Notes: a model not told the origin generated them from the letters alone. A stretch of 64,000 nt of DNA from Morganella morganii (GCF_019242955.1 NZ_CP066129.1:3534001-3598000), one strand, 5' to 3'; counted from the first letter of the stretch, positions 9,575-20,899 are shown. Numbers and translations are program-made.

Positions 9575-9610
9575 AAAAAACCACCGTTCATGCTGACGGT
9601 GGCTTTTCTT
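9575..9610. terminator. Bidirectional hairpin terminator
   Basis: CCACCGT and ACGGTGG (9581-9587 and 9596-9602) form a stem with an 8-base loop, flanked by A7 on the left and CTTTTCTTT on the right. It can serve the methyltransferase gene on the plus strand and yjeI on the minus strand. Confidence 0.75.
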
Positions 9611-9639
9611 TATCCCATCAAAACATTTCGCTAAATCAT

Positions 9640-9748
9640 TTCGTTCAGAGCAAGGCGGCAAGCGAAGAGGCACGGGGAGCATACATCAGTATGTGACCCG
9701 GGCCGCTGAGCGCAGCCAACGCCGCTATGGACGGAAGGATGACGCGAA
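9640..9748. repeat. Intergenic repetitive element of enterobacterial type
   Basis: A GC-rich non-coding block with the landmarks AAGGCGGCAAGCGA, GGGGAGCATACATCAG, TATGTGACCCGGG and GCGCAGCCAACGC. These resemble a dispersed intergenic element common in Serratia, Providencia and relatives. The centre is a small dyad (CATACA/TATGTG). Only one copy is seen here, so the family assignment is from memory of its landmarks. Confidence 0.5.
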
Positions 9749-9749
9749 A

Positions 9750-10097
9750 TTACGGGCACTTAAAAACCTGCCCCGTCAGCTTGCTATCCACCGGGATCAG
9801 GCTGGACACAATCGCTGACTCTGCCGGGCTACCGAGACCATAAATCACGTTACCGCCCATTGCCGCAGCTTTGTTACGCAGGTCATTTGCCGCACCGCGC
9901 ATGGAGCTGCTTTCGTTACCGACACCGGTCATCCAGTTGCTCTGTACACCGGTAACTTCACCTAATTTCTGACATTCTGCCGGTGGCTGCTCTTCGGAAA
10001 AGCGGACCTGTGATCCGGCGGAGCTCAGTTCGTTCGTGGTCGTACAGCCTGCCAGTAATAACAGTGCCAGAGCACCGGGTAACATTTTAATCCGCAT
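9750..10097 (-). CDS. yjeI: DUF4156 lipoprotein YjeI
   Basis: About 115 residues from ATG 10097, which has GAGGA 6 bases upstream; an in-frame ATG at 10109 overlaps that site. A lipoprotein signal with lipobox LLAGC ends near residue 18. The mature part holds ECQKLGEVTGVQSNW and MRGAANDLRNKAAAMGGNV, matching E. coli YjeI, which also sits near groEL and epmB. The function is unknown; it is a small periplasm-facing lipoprotein. Confidence 0.9.
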   Translation of the reverse strand: MRIKMLPGALALLLLAGCTTTNELSSAGSQVRFSEEQPPAECQKLGEVTGVQSNWMTGVGNESSSMRGAANDLRNKAAAMGGNVIYGLGSPAESAIVSSLIPVDSKLTGQVFKCP

Positions 10098-10221
10098 AGT
10101 TTTCCTCATTCACGGTTGGAAAAAATTTATACAGCTAATTTAACCACTTTGTGGCAGCGACTTCAAAAACTAATCGCTGAAAACCACCTGCTGATCGCAA
10201 TCAGCCGCAAATAATGCATAA

Positions 10222-10262
10222 AAAAACCGGTGCCTGAGTTTCCCCAGTGCACCGGTTTATCC
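10222..10262 (-). terminator. Terminator of the DUF1508-like gene
   Basis: Stem AACCGGTGC with GCACCGGTTT around CTGAGTTTCCCCA. On the minus strand it is followed by T7. Its sequence is closely related to the hairpin at 10653-10702. Confidence 0.8.
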
Positions 10263-10269
10263 GATTCAA

Positions 10270-10425
10270 TTAACCGTTGAATCCATTCCTGCGAGCATTC
10301 TCAATACAATCAGATTTATTTACATAACCTTGTGTCGATGCACCTGTGATGTTGCCATTAGGTGCAGTTCTTCTCCAACGCCACTTGCCGGCTTCATCCT
10401 TGTAAAACTCCCATTTATCATTCAT
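10270..10425 (-). CDS. Single-domain YegP/DUF1508-like small protein
   Basis: A 51-codon frame from ATG 10425 begins MNDKWEFYKDEAGKWRWRR and continues through APNGNITGASTQGYVNK, SDCIENARRNGF and a stop. This is one copy of the YegP/DUF1508 fold (W.F..D..G.WRWR....NG.I...S.GY..K..C..ai). An AGGAG lies 8 bases upstream of this ATG, while the ATG at 10431 is too close to it. It lies between yjeI and the lyase gene with its own terminator. The role of this family is not established. Confidence 0.8.
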   Translation of the reverse strand: MNDKWEFYKDEAGKWRWRRTAPNGNITGASTQGYVNKSDCIENARRNGFNG

Positions 10426-10652
10426 ACCCATTTCTCCTGATCATTTCCTGATAAAAGTCGGATTCTTTGAAATTAATCTCATAAGATTTCCAACCATGAA
10501 TCCCTGTTGTTATGGGATGACTATCATATTATGGTTATATATTCAATTTTCAACCAAACACATAAAATATTTTTATCAAATACCATTATTAATTCAAATT
10601 CAATACCTAATAAACCAATTTTAATTAAATATATCTTATTATTTTAATAATA

Positions 10653-10702
10653 AAAAAACCGGCACCTGAGTTTCCTCAGAGTGCCGGTTTATTTTTTCCT
10701 GT
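10653..10702 (-). terminator. Terminator of the lyase/PTS operon
   Basis: Stem AAACCGGCAC with GTGCCGGTTT enclosing the inner dyad CTGAG/CTCAG. On the minus strand it runs into T7. It lies 15 bases past the stop of the lyase gene. Confidence 0.85.
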
Positions 10703-10716
10703 GTCAGCCCGGTAAT

Positions 10717-12090
10717 TTACTGATAATCTTTTTTGATTTCCTGAGCGGCGTCTGAGCCCCGTTTCGCTTCTTTTTCGGCGATTTCAACGGACAAACCAAT
10801 ATACGCACGCGGATCTAACATCGCTTTGATCTCTTCATTGCTGAAGGCGGCGGTAATGGTGTCGTTTTTCGTCAGATTTGTGTAGAAATCCTCACCATCC
10901 GCGGCGGTTTTGATCGCTTCCTCATACAGTAATGAATGCGCCTTATCTTTACCCAGCTTTTCCGCCATTTTCATCATCACGTATTCGGTGTTATCCAGCC
11001 CTTTGTTTCTCATGACATTATGCAGCATTCTCTCTTCATGAGGCACAATCGTTCTGGTGAGCTCTTCTGTTCTCAGCAGCACTTCGGTGGTCAGTTCCAG
11101 TGCTTCTTCGATCAGTCCGTCGAATAACATATAAGAGCTGCTGTCGCCCTCATACGGCCTGACGGCGGAGTACATACCGACACCCGGCAGTGAATACAGT
11201 TTCTGCGAGTTCGCGATAATCCCTTTGGCCAGTTTCGGGTTAATTTTGTGCGGCATCGTGCTGCTGCCCACCGTACCTTTGGTAAAACCTTCTGAGACTT
11301 CTGCGATTTCTTCCAGCGTGGTGCTGTAAACTTCCTCACCAATTTTATGGCAGATATTCGCCATCAGCGCCAGGTTCGCCATGTACTCCAGTTTATGTGT
11401 GCTCAGGTTGCGGGACGGCACTTCCATCGCATGCATGCCGGTCAGTTCAGCAACCCGCTTCTGGACTTCCAGACCTATACCCGGCATGGTGTTAAATGCC
11501 CCGACAGCACCGCCCATCATGATAGTGAATACACGCTTTTCACACTCCCGCATGCGCTGGCTGCAATCGATAAAATCGCTGATCCACACTGCCACTTTGT
11601 AGCCGTAAGTGATAGGAATTGCGTGGCGGCCATGTGTCCTGCCCGGCATCACCATGTGTTTGGTTTTTTCTGCAAGCGCCGATAAATTTCCGAGGATCTC
11701 ACTTAACAGCAGCATAAATTTATTATGCACTGTCTTCATCATATACAGCTGCGAACTCTGCTGAATATTCTGGGTGGTAATACCGTAATGGATATATTTA
11801 CCACTCTCTTCAGAACAGGCGTTCACTAATACTTTTAAGAACGGTACAAAGCCATGACCGATTTTCTGATAAATACGGCTCATCTCTTCGAAATCGATAT
11901 TCTCAATAACCGCCTTTTCTTTAATTTCATCGGCAGCAGACCGGGGGATAAACCCCAGTTCTGCCTGTGCCTGAGCTAACACTGATTCAAACATCAGCCA
12001 GGTAGTGTATTTGGCCTCATCTGACAGCAGCGCTTTTATGCCGCGATCATCGATGGTTTTACTTTTAGAATCATATAAAGCTCTCATCAT
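10717..12090 (-). CDS. Adenylosuccinate lyase / fumarase-superfamily lyase
   Basis: 457 residues. The superfamily signature GSSTMPHKINPK is present near residue 267, with TTQNIQQSS near 105 and PGRTHGRHAIP near 150 as the other two active-site regions. It resembles the PurB/CMLE branch, but its place behind a PTS gene argues for a catabolic lyase rather than purine synthesis. Two adjacent ATGs open the frame; the second (12087) has better spacing to AGGA. The gene starts 8 bases after the PTS stop, so they form one transcript. The substrate is unknown. Confidence 0.8.
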   Translation of the reverse strand: MMRALYDSKSKTIDDRGIKALLSDEAKYTTWLMFESVLAQAQAELGFIPRSAADEIKEKAVIENIDFEEMSRIYQKIGHGFVPFLKVLVNACSEESGKYIHYGITTQNIQQSSQLYMMKTVHNKFMLLLSEILGNLSALAEKTKHMVMPGRTHGRHAIPITYGYKVAVWISDFIDCSQRMRECEKRVFTIMMGGAVGAFNTMPGIGLEVQKRVAELTGMHAMEVPSRNLSTHKLEYMANLALMANICHKIGEEVYSTTLEEIAEVSEGFTKGTVGSSTMPHKINPKLAKGIIANSQKLYSLPGVGMYSAVRPYEGDSSSYMLFDGLIEEALELTTEVLLRTEELTRTIVPHEERMLHNVMRNKGLDNTEYVMMKMAEKLGKDKAHSLLYEEAIKTAADGEDFYTNLTKNDTITAAFSNEEIKAMLDPRAYIGLSVEIAEKEAKRGSDAAQEIKKDYQ

Positions 12091-12098
12091 ATATCCTT

Positions 12099-13655
12099 TT
12101 ATTTCTTCATTGCTTCATCAACAGCATTGCGGACAAATTCAACCTTCGGTCCGTAAACAACGTGGACGTGGTTTGCCGATGGAAAGAAGAATGCAGTACA
12201 TCCTGATTCCGACATTAATTCTTTATCAATCTTATTCACTTCTTCGATATCAATACGCATACGGGTAATACAGTTATCGACGTTACGGATATTTTGTTTT
12301 CCGCCCAGGGCTTCGATAAGGATCTCCGCGATTTCACCATAACGTTTTTCTTTAATTAACGTGTTTTTCAGGTTGCTGGATTCTTCACGGCCCGGGGTTT
12401 TAATATCAAACCGCAGAATTGCCCAGCGGAAGATAAAGAACGTCACCACAGCCAGACCGGCACCGATAAGCACCAGGAATATCCAGTTAGTACGCTCATA
12501 CAGCAAACCAAAGATAGTAAAATCGAATATTGTTCCGCGGATATAACCGATGGCCACACCGGCAAATGACAGTAATACTGCGCCGATACCGACGATAATC
12601 GCATAAATTAAATACAGCAGCGGTGCGATAAACACGAAGGTAAATTCGAGCGGTTCCGTGACGTTACCGAGCATGGCGGTCAGTACCATTGTCACCAGCA
12701 TCGACTTCACTTCCGCACGGTTCTCTGCCTTCGATGTTTTATAGATAGCTAACGCGATGGCCGGGAACAGGAACAACGTCACCAGCATTTGCTGCTGCGC
12801 CATAAAGCGCGTCAGGCTCGGCATCATCGCCCAGTATTCTGTGCCCGGTCCCTGTTTGAACAACACTTCTGTTAAGGCAGGAACGACACCGACAAAGGTT
12901 TGTCCGTCAATTACATACGTACCACCGGCTTCGGTAAATCTGAACAGTACGTTCCAGACATGGTGCAGGCCGAACGGAATAAACAGACGCTCACCACCCG
13001 CCGTAAAGAACGGGCCGACCGGGCTCAGGAAAACAGAAGAAAGCTTCATCAGCCCCTGAACCAGTACTTCCCAGATAAACGGCAGTGTCGCACCCACAGC
13101 GATCATCAGACCAACCATGATGATAGAAACGGATTTTTTACCGGAGAAAAATGCAAAAGCTGTCGGCAACTCAAGGTTATAGAACTTATCCGTTGCCCAT
13201 GCGGCAATTAAACCAGTGATGATCCCCCCTGCTGCGCTGATATTTAAGGTTTGGATACCCAACACCTTAATTTGTCCCGCCTGTCCCATCACTGCTGCAT
13301 CCGCCAGTTTGCCTGTCAGCACCAGCCAGATATTCATGGTGATAATCAGTGACAGGTAACCCACCACGGAAGCGAAGACAGCGATCCCTTTATCACGCTG
13401 GCTCATCCCGTAGGCAACCCCCATGGCAAAAAGCAGCGGGATGTTGTCAAAAATAACACCGGCAATAGAACGGATACTGACAAGCAGTGCGTTAACCGTT
13501 TCATTTCCGAGGAAAGGGAAGCGGGCAATCATGTAGGTCTGAACCAACGCCCCGCTGATCCCCAGAATCATACCTATCGGAGCCAGAACCCCGATGGGCA
13601 GGAGCAGTGTCCGGCCAAAGCGCTGGATTGACTCTCCGAATTTTCTTTTAGCCAT
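12099..13655 (-). CDS. PTS transporter EIICB, glucose/MalX family
   Basis: 518 residues. The N-terminal EIIC domain has about ten membrane segments and the motif GGERLFIPFGLHHVW near residue 222. A linker (LRFDIKTPGREE) leads to a C-terminal EIIB domain whose phosphorylated cysteine is in NVDNCITRMRIDI. There is no EIIA domain, so it must use a EIIA encoded elsewhere, as MalX does. E. coli MalX is the closest relative I can recall. The sugar is not predictable. It is co-transcribed with the lyase and follows an RpiR-type regulator gene. Confidence 0.85.
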   Translation of the reverse strand: MAKRKFGESIQRFGRTLLLPIGVLAPIGMILGISGALVQTYMIARFPFLGNETVNALLVSIRSIAGVIFDNIPLLFAMGVAYGMSQRDKGIAVFASVVGYLSLIITMNIWLVLTGKLADAAVMGQAGQIKVLGIQTLNISAAGGIITGLIAAWATDKFYNLELPTAFAFFSGKKSVSIIMVGLMIAVGATLPFIWEVLVQGLMKLSSVFLSPVGPFFTAGGERLFIPFGLHHVWNVLFRFTEAGGTYVIDGQTFVGVVPALTEVLFKQGPGTEYWAMMPSLTRFMAQQQMLVTLFLFPAIALAIYKTSKAENRAEVKSMLVTMVLTAMLGNVTEPLEFTFVFIAPLLYLIYAIIVGIGAVLLSFAGVAIGYIRGTIFDFTIFGLLYERTNWIFLVLIGAGLAVVTFFIFRWAILRFDIKTPGREESSNLKNTLIKEKRYGEIAEILIEALGGKQNIRNVDNCITRMRIDIEEVNKIDKELMSESGCTAFFFPSANHVHVVYGPKVEFVRNAVDEAMKK

Positions 13656-13762
13656 ATTTTTTTCCCTGCAACCAAGAATATTGACATTATCCGGAATACT
13701 AGCATTGCGTTTTTTAAATGGAATGATGGTACGGTTTTAAATATTATCTCAGGTCTTAAATT

Positions 13763-13776
13763 ATGACCCGGGTCAT
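13763..13776. promoter_or_regulatory. Perfect 14-bp palindrome, candidate RpiR operator
   Basis: ATGACCCGGGTCAT is a perfect palindrome 108 bases upstream of the PTS start, in the gap between the RpiR-family regulator gene and the PTS gene. Its position suits an operator for that regulator; binding is an inference. Confidence 0.5.
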
Positions 13777-13929
13777 TTTAAGGCGATAATCATTTAAAAA
13801 TCATAGTAATAGTAATTTTTATGTAAATACGGGTGTGATTATTCAGACAGATAATTATTTTAAAAACAGCAGGAATTATTGAACAAAAAGCATTCAGTTC
13901 AACTTAAGCTAAATAATGAGTTCATTTAT

Positions 13930-14679
13930 TTATAACAAACTTTCCAGTTCATTAATTAATAGGTCCACCAGAATAAAAAATCCCGTTCTGGACTTTGAGT
14001 CATCCCGTTTGGTGTCATAACTGTCAGAGAAACAAAACAGCGTATTATTCGCGTATGAGGTCAGTTCATTGGTATGGAAGGCGGTCATACTGATGATGTG
14101 GGCATCTTTCAGCTGGACGATTTTAGCGGTTTCGATAATCTTTTTGGTTCCGCCGGAGAGTGAAATAAAAATTACCGTATCGTCTTTGCTGACAAGGCGG
14201 GTAAAGGAGTCAGAAAGGTTATAATCATTAATAAAAAAGCAGTGCAGCCCGAGCGAGAATAACAAATGCTCCAGATAATAGCCGACCGCCTTGCTGGTTC
14301 CCCGGGCTACCAGGAAAATATTCCGCGAACCGTGTAATGTTTTTGCACAATCCCGGATCTGATCTTCATTAATCAGCGTAAAAGTCTTATGAATATTATT
14401 TTCGAGCTGTTTTTTATAAGACGCAGGTGCTTTTTTCTCTGCTTTATTTTGTGAGAGGATATGATTGTTAATCTGAAATTTAAGTTCTTTAAACCCGCTG
14501 AAACCTAACTTCTGAGATAAATTGATAATCACCGTTTTAGAAACAAACGTTTTGGCGACTAATTCATTAATATTCAGCCAGGGGATATCAGCAATATTTT
14601 CGGTAAGATATTTTAATACCTTCTTCTCACTGACGGTTAAGTTATCGTAATTCTTCAGAAAATCCAGCATATCCGGCAC
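13930..14679 (-). CDS. RpiR/MurR-family transcriptional regulator
   Basis: 249 residues. An N-terminal helix-turn-helix of the RpiR type covers residues 1-77 (TVSEKKVLKYLTEN, then TFVSKTVIINLSQKLGFSGF). A sugar-phosphate isomerase (SIS) domain covers about 105-235, with NIFLVARGTSKAVGYYLE and VIFISLSGGTKKIIETA. Such proteins sense phosphosugars. It is in line with the PTS and lyase genes on the same strand, 274 bases upstream, so it is probably their local regulator. Confidence 0.85.
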   Translation of the reverse strand: MPDMLDFLKNYDNLTVSEKKVLKYLTENIADIPWLNINELVAKTFVSKTVIINLSQKLGFSGFKELKFQINNHILSQNKAEKKAPASYKKQLENNIHKTFTLINEDQIRDCAKTLHGSRNIFLVARGTSKAVGYYLEHLLFSLGLHCFFINDYNLSDSFTRLVSKDDTVIFISLSGGTKKIIETAKIVQLKDAHIISMTAFHTNELTSYANNTLFCFSDSYDTKRDDSKSRTGFFILVDLLINELESLL

Positions 14680-14767
14680 TCCCCCGTTTCAGCGGCAATA
14701 TCTTCCGATAATACCTCATAATAATGATAAACAGTGGATATTATAAATCACATCCGTCATTAACATA

Positions 14768-14806
14768 CAAAAAAAGCCTGTAACCAATTAAGGTTACAGG
14801 CTTTTT
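14768..14806 (-). terminator. groEL terminator
   Basis: AGCCTGTAACC and GGTTACAGGCT form an 11-bp perfect stem with A and T runs on both sides. It lies 30 bases past the groEL stop. Confidence 0.9.
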
Positions 14807-14835
14807 CAGCAAACAAGTGCAGTCAGACTACATGA

Positions 14836-16512
<1,677 letters not shown>

Positions 16513-16546
16513 TTAAGAAGATCTGAGTACAACCAGTACGGTGTAA

Positions 16547-16867
<321 letters not shown>

Positions 16868-16925
16868 TCAAATAACGTGGATTAAAGGTTCAGGCCGGAT
16901 ACTAATACCATTGCCATGTTTGAGC

Positions 16926-16955
16926 AGATGGGGTCAGTTCCGGACAAGTTCAAGG
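16926..16955 (-). promoter_or_regulatory. Sigma32 heat-shock promoter of groES-groEL
   Basis: On the minus strand CTTGAAC, then 14 bases, then CCCCATCT match the sigma32 consensus (CTTGAAA, 13-15 bases, CCCCATNT). The same arrangement drives groE in E. coli. Confidence 0.9.
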
Positions 16956-17011
16956 GGGCAGAGATGAAAAAAATACGAAATTTCACGGTCTCTGTCCAAA
17001 CTGTTCAGATA

Positions 17012-17518
17012 TCAGGGTTTATCCTGCGGATTATCATCATTGCGCGATACAGGTGACTGATTAAGCCGCTGTGACGGAGTCTCTCCGCGGCGCTCAAATT
17101 CCCCTTCGTAAACATTTCCCTGATTTGCAGAAGTACCGGCGAACGGGTTTGTCCGCGGCTGATACACACGGATAAACGGCAGTACGCGGGACACCAGCAG
17201 TTTCTGTACCGGCGGCAGCAGCAACAGCAGCCCTAAGAAATCGGTGAAAAAGCCCGGCAGTACCAGCAGGATCCCGGCCAGCACCAGAGAAACGCTTTTG
17301 ATCATCTCTGCCGCAGGACTTTCACCTGCCTGAATTTTCTGCTGAATCAGACTCAGATTACGCATTCCCTGATTACGCACCAGAGACACGCCGAGACAGG
17401 ATGTCAGCACCACCAGCACCAGTGTCATAAACACACCGATAGCAGATGCCACGTGAACAAAAATGACCGCCTCAATATAGATCAGCAGACAAATGAGGAT
17501 AAGGGGTAACCAACGCAT
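17012..17518 (-). CDS. fxsA: FxsA membrane protein
   Basis: 168 residues with two or three membrane segments in the first 120 (LPLILICLLIYIEAVIFVHV, FMTLVLVVLTSCLGVSLVRN, LAGILLVLPGFFTDFLG), then a hydrophilic tail ending in DDNPQDKP. The PGFFTDFLGLLLLLP block is typical of the FxsA family, whose overexpression relieves F-plasmid exclusion of phage T7. It is placed between groES and aspA as in E. coli. Confidence 0.93.
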   Translation of the reverse strand: MRWLPLILICLLIYIEAVIFVHVASAIGVFMTLVLVVLTSCLGVSLVRNQGMRNLSLIQQKIQAGESPAAEMIKSVSLVLAGILLVLPGFFTDFLGLLLLLPPVQKLLVSRVLPFIRVYQPRTNPFAGTSANQGNVYEGEFERRGETPSQRLNQSPVSRNDDNPQDKP

Positions 17519-17692
17519 AACGTCTTCCTTATGTGGTGCACTGTGATGTAAAAAACCGCCCCTTTGTCAGCCTTTGTGAACTACTTCTAAGAGACGCGCT
17601 GTAAATTCGATTTTTAGTCATAGATGTACATAATGATGGGGCCATTTCAGACGTTTTCAAGCGCGGCACGTAACGGAATCGCACAGGATATT

Positions 17693-17708
17693 TGTGATTT
17701 ATCGCACA
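17693..17708. promoter_or_regulatory. Candidate CRP site upstream of aspA
   Basis: TGTGATTTATCGCACA matches the CRP consensus TGTGA-N6-TCACA at nine of ten fixed positions. It lies in the gap between divergent fxsA and aspA, 190 bases from the aspA start. E. coli aspA is CRP-activated, so this site is plausible. Confidence 0.55.
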
Positions 17709-17896
17709 TAAGAGTGATAATAGTGCAAACATTTCAGTTAATAAGTGATCTGGCTAAAAGGATTCAACGCAAATTCAGAATATCATCACTAAGAATGCAA
17801 TAAACCAAGTGATACTCACTATTAATATCGGACAAAATAATATAATTGCTGTCTTTACTATTAAGTAAGACAACCATTCAATCAAAGAAGGTTCTC

Positions 17897-19321
17897 ATGT
17901 CAAATAATTTTCGTATCGAAGAAGACCTGCTGGGTAAACGTGAAGTACCGGACGACGTGTACTATGGTGTCCATACACTGCGGGCTATCGAAAATTTCTA
18001 TATCAGCGACCGTACGATCAATGATGTCCCGGAATTTATCCGTGGCATGGTGATGGTGAAAAAAGCCGCTGCCATGGCGAATAAAGAACTGCATACTATT
18101 CCGCGTGCGATTGCGGATACCATTATCAAAGCCTGCGATGAAGTCCTGATCCACGGTAAATGTATGGATCAGTTCCCTGTGGATGTTTTCCAGGGCGGTG
18201 CCGGTACGTCACTGAACATGAATACAAACGAAGTACTGGCAAATATCGGCCTGGAACTGATGGGCCACAAAAAAGGGGAGTATGAATTCCTCAACCCGAA
18301 TGATCACCTGAACAAAGCCCAGTCCACCAACGATGCCTATCCGACCGGCTTCCGTATCGCCGTTTATAATTCAATTACCCAGCTGATTAAATCAGTTGAG
18401 TATCTGAAAGGCGTATTTGATACCAAAGCAAATGAATTCAAAGACATCCTGAAAATGGGCCGTACCCAGTTACAGGATGCCGTTCCGATGACATTAGGCC
18501 AGGAATTCCACGCCTTTGCCATCCTGATGAAAGAAGAGGTTAAAAACCTGCACCACTCTGCACAACTGGTGCTGGAAGTGAACCTGGGTGCCACCGCGAT
18601 TGGTACCGGGCTGAACACCGCACCGGGTTACCAGAAGCTGGCAGTGGAAAAACTGGCGGAAGTCACCGGTCTGCCATGTGTCCCGGCAGAAGATCTGATC
18701 GAAGCGACCTCTGACTGCGGCGCTTACGTGATGCTGCACAGTGCGCTGAAACGTCTGGCGATGAAACTCTCCAAAATCTGTAATGACCTGCGTCTGCTCT
18801 CTTCCGGTCCGCGTGCGGGTCTGAAAGAGATCAATCTGCCGGAAATGCAGGCGGGTTCTTCTATTATGCCGGCGAAAGTGAACCCGGTAATTCCTGAAGT
18901 GGTTAACCAGGCCTGTTTCAAAGTTATCGGTAACGATGTATGTGTTACCATGGCGGCTGAAGCGGGTCAGTTACAGCTGAACGTCATGGAACCGGCCATC
19001 GGCCAGGCTATGTTTGAGTCTATCTCCCTGCTGAGCAACGCCTGCCGTAACCTGGGTGAAAAATGCGTTTCCGGCATTACTGCCAACAAAGAAATCTGTG
19101 AAGCGTATGTGTTCAACTCTATCGGTATCGTAACGTATCTGAACCCGTTCATCGGCCACCATAACGGGGATATCGTCGGTAAGATCTGTGCGGAAACCGG
19201 CAAGAGTGTACGCGAAGTGGTTCTGGAGCGCGGTCTGCTGACTGAAGCTGAGCTGGATGACATTTTCTCGATTGAAAACTTAAAAAATCCGGCCTATAAA
19301 GCAAAACGTTTTGATGATTAA
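17897..19321 (+). CDS. aspA: Aspartate ammonia-lyase (aspartase)
   Basis: About 474 residues from ATG 17897, which has AAGAAGG 5 bases upstream; the frame is open further upstream but that part is not conserved. It carries the fumarase/aspartase signature [12 protein letters not shown] near residue 320 and the TGTS-type loop as [12 protein letters not shown] near 100. It converts aspartate to fumarate and ammonia. The fumarate feeds anaerobic respiration and the DcuA antiporter encoded next. Confidence 0.98.
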   Translation: MSNNFRIEEDLLGKREVPDDVYYGVHTLRAIENFYISDRTINDVPEFIRGMVMVKKAAAMANKELHTIPRAIADTIIKACDEVLIHGKCMDQFPVDVFQGGAGTSLNMNTNEVLANIGLELMGHKKGEYEFLNPNDHLNKAQSTNDAYPTGFRIAVYNSITQLIKSVEYLKGVFDTKANEFKDILKMGRTQLQDAVPMTLGQEFHAFAILMKEEVKNLHHSAQLVLEVNLGATAIGTGLNTAPGYQKLAVEKLAEVTGLPCVPAEDLIEATSDCGAYVMLHSALKRLAMKLSKICNDLRLLSSGPRAGLKEINLPEMQAGSSIMPAKVNPVIPEVVNQACFKVIGNDVCVTMAAEAGQLQLNVMEPAIGQAMFESISLLSNACRNLGEKCVSGITANKEICEAYVFNSIGIVTYLNPFIGHHNGDIVGKICAETGKSVREVVLERGLLTEAELDDIFSIENLKNPAYKAKRFDD

Positions 19322-19348
19322 TATAACAATAATAAATACATAGAACAT

Positions 19349-19384
19349 AAAAGCACGTCATCGCAAGGTAACGTGCTTTTTTAT
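19349..19384 (+). terminator. Hairpin between aspA and dcuA
   Basis: AAAGCACGT and ACGTGCTTT form a stem, followed by TTTTTT. It probably gives partial read-through into dcuA, as in E. coli where aspA and dcuA have both separate and joint transcripts. Confidence 0.75.
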
Positions 19385-19436
19385 TACCTTACTACAAAAA
19401 TTTAACATTTTTCTATGGGATTTTACAGGAGCACTT

Positions 19437-20738
19437 ATGCTAGCCATCGAGTTTATTATCGTACTGCTGGCCATTTATCTTGGGGCGCGCCTCGGGGGGA
19501 TAGGCATCGGTTTTGCCGGCGGACTGGGGGTTCTTGCCCTGGCAGCCATCGGCGTGAAACCGGGCAGCATCCCGTTCGACGTGATCTCCATTATTATGGC
19601 TGTTATCGCTGCAATCTCTGCCATGCAGGTTGCGGGCGGGCTGGATTATCTGGTTCAGCAGACTGAAAAACTGCTGCGCCGTAATCCGCGCTATATCACC
19701 ATCCTCGCCCCGATCGTTACCTATTTTCTGACACTGTTTGCCGGTACCGGTAATATTTCACTGGCAACCCTGCCGGTGATCACCGAAGTTGCCAAAGAAC
19801 AGGGCATTAAACCTTCACGTCCGCTTTCCACAGCGGTTGTGGCCGCGCAGATAGGGATCACCGCGTCACCGATTTCAGCTGCGGTCGTATATATGTCCTC
19901 GGTGATGGAACCGATGGGGGTCAGCTATCTGCATCTGCTGATGATCCTCCTGCCATCCACCTTTGTCGCCATTATCCTGATGTCCTTTATTGTCTCCTGG
20001 CTGTTTGATGACAAGCTCGCCAATGACCCGGTCTTTAAAAAACGCCTTGCCGAAGGTGTGGTTGAACTGAACCGCAGTGAAAAAGCCGCTATCAAACCGG
20101 CTGCCAAACTGTCAGTGCTTCTGTTCCTGCTCGGCGTCCTGTCAGTTGTGGTCTTTGCGGTTGTGAACAGTAAGAGTGTCGGGCTGCTGTCCGAACCGAT
20201 TATGACAACCACTAACGCTATCCTGATTATTATGCTGAGTGTTGCGACACTTATCACCCTGATTTGTAAGGTAGAGACAGATATCATCCTGAACTCCAGT
20301 ACCTTCAAAGCCGGGATGAGCGCCTGTATCTGTATCCTGGGTGTGGCGTGGCTGGGCGATACCTTTGTTCAGGCGAACCTGGACTGGATCAAACTGACGG
20401 CCGGTGATTTAATCACGCAGCATCCGTGGCTGCTGGCGGTTATTTTCTTCTTCTGTTCTGCCCTGCTCTATTCACAGGCCGCCACTGCCAAAGCGCTGAT
20501 GCCGATGGCACTGGCGCTGGGTGTCACACCACTGACCGCCATTGCCTCTTTCTCTGCGGTTTCCGGTCTGTTTATCCTGCCGACCTATCCGACGCTGGTC
20601 GCGGCAGTTCAGATGGATGACACCGGTACCACCCGTATCGGTAAACTGGTCTTTAACCACCCGTTCTTTATACCGGGTACCATTGGTGTTGCGCTGTCAG
20701 TCTGCTTCGGCTTCCTGATCGGCAGTATCGTTCTGTAA
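19437..20738 (+). CDS. dcuA: Anaerobic C4-dicarboxylate antiporter DcuA
   Basis: 433 residues with about ten to eleven membrane segments, the standard DcuA length. It begins MLAIEFIIVLLAIYLGARLGG after AGGAG, and contains TLFAGTGNISLATLPVITEV and the C-terminal TTRIGKLVFNHPFFIPG. It exchanges aspartate, fumarate or malate for succinate. Its location after aspA couples aspartate uptake with deamination. Confidence 0.97.
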   Translation: MLAIEFIIVLLAIYLGARLGGIGIGFAGGLGVLALAAIGVKPGSIPFDVISIIMAVIAAISAMQVAGGLDYLVQQTEKLLRRNPRYITILAPIVTYFLTLFAGTGNISLATLPVITEVAKEQGIKPSRPLSTAVVAAQIGITASPISAAVVYMSSVMEPMGVSYLHLLMILLPSTFVAIILMSFIVSWLFDDKLANDPVFKKRLAEGVVELNRSEKAAIKPAAKLSVLLFLLGVLSVVVFAVVNSKSVGLLSEPIMTTTNAILIIMLSVATLITLICKVETDIILNSSTFKAGMSACICILGVAWLGDTFVQANLDWIKLTAGDLITQHPWLLAVIFFFCSALLYSQAATAKALMPMALALGVTPLTAIASFSAVSGLFILPTYPTLVAAVQMDDTGTTRIGKLVFNHPFFIPGTIGVALSVCFGFLIGSIVL

Positions 20739-20750
20739 TTTCCTGCTCTG

Positions 20751-20778
20751 CTCAATCCGCCCTGCGGGGCGGATTGAG
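20751..20778. terminator. GC-rich hairpin after dcuA
   Basis: CTCAATCCGCCC and GGGCGGATTGAG form a 12-bp perfect stem around TGCG, 12 bases after the dcuA stop. There is no T run behind it, so it may act as an RNA-stabilising 3' end rather than a classic terminator. A related hairpin at 20875-20896 shares the ATCCGCCC core. Confidence 0.6.
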
Positions 20779-20874
20779 ATTGCAGACAAAGCAGGATAAA
20801 ACGTGGTTTTTCCTGGTTTATTTTTACAACCTCTGGCAGTCGTCGCCAACCCCTGCGGGTTTGTCAACGGCCTG

Positions 20875-20899
20875 AATCCGCCCTCCAGGGCGGATTTTA
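20875..20899 (+). terminator. Second hairpin with T-rich tail after dcuA
   Basis: AATCCGCCCT and AGGGCGGATT enclose two bases and are followed by TTATTTT. It stands between dcuA and yjdC. Confidence 0.65.

Noticed and set aside
17846..17896. 17-residue N-terminal extension of AspA
   Set aside because: Not conserved, and the ATG at 17897 has a good ribosome site and the usual [13 protein letters not shown] start.
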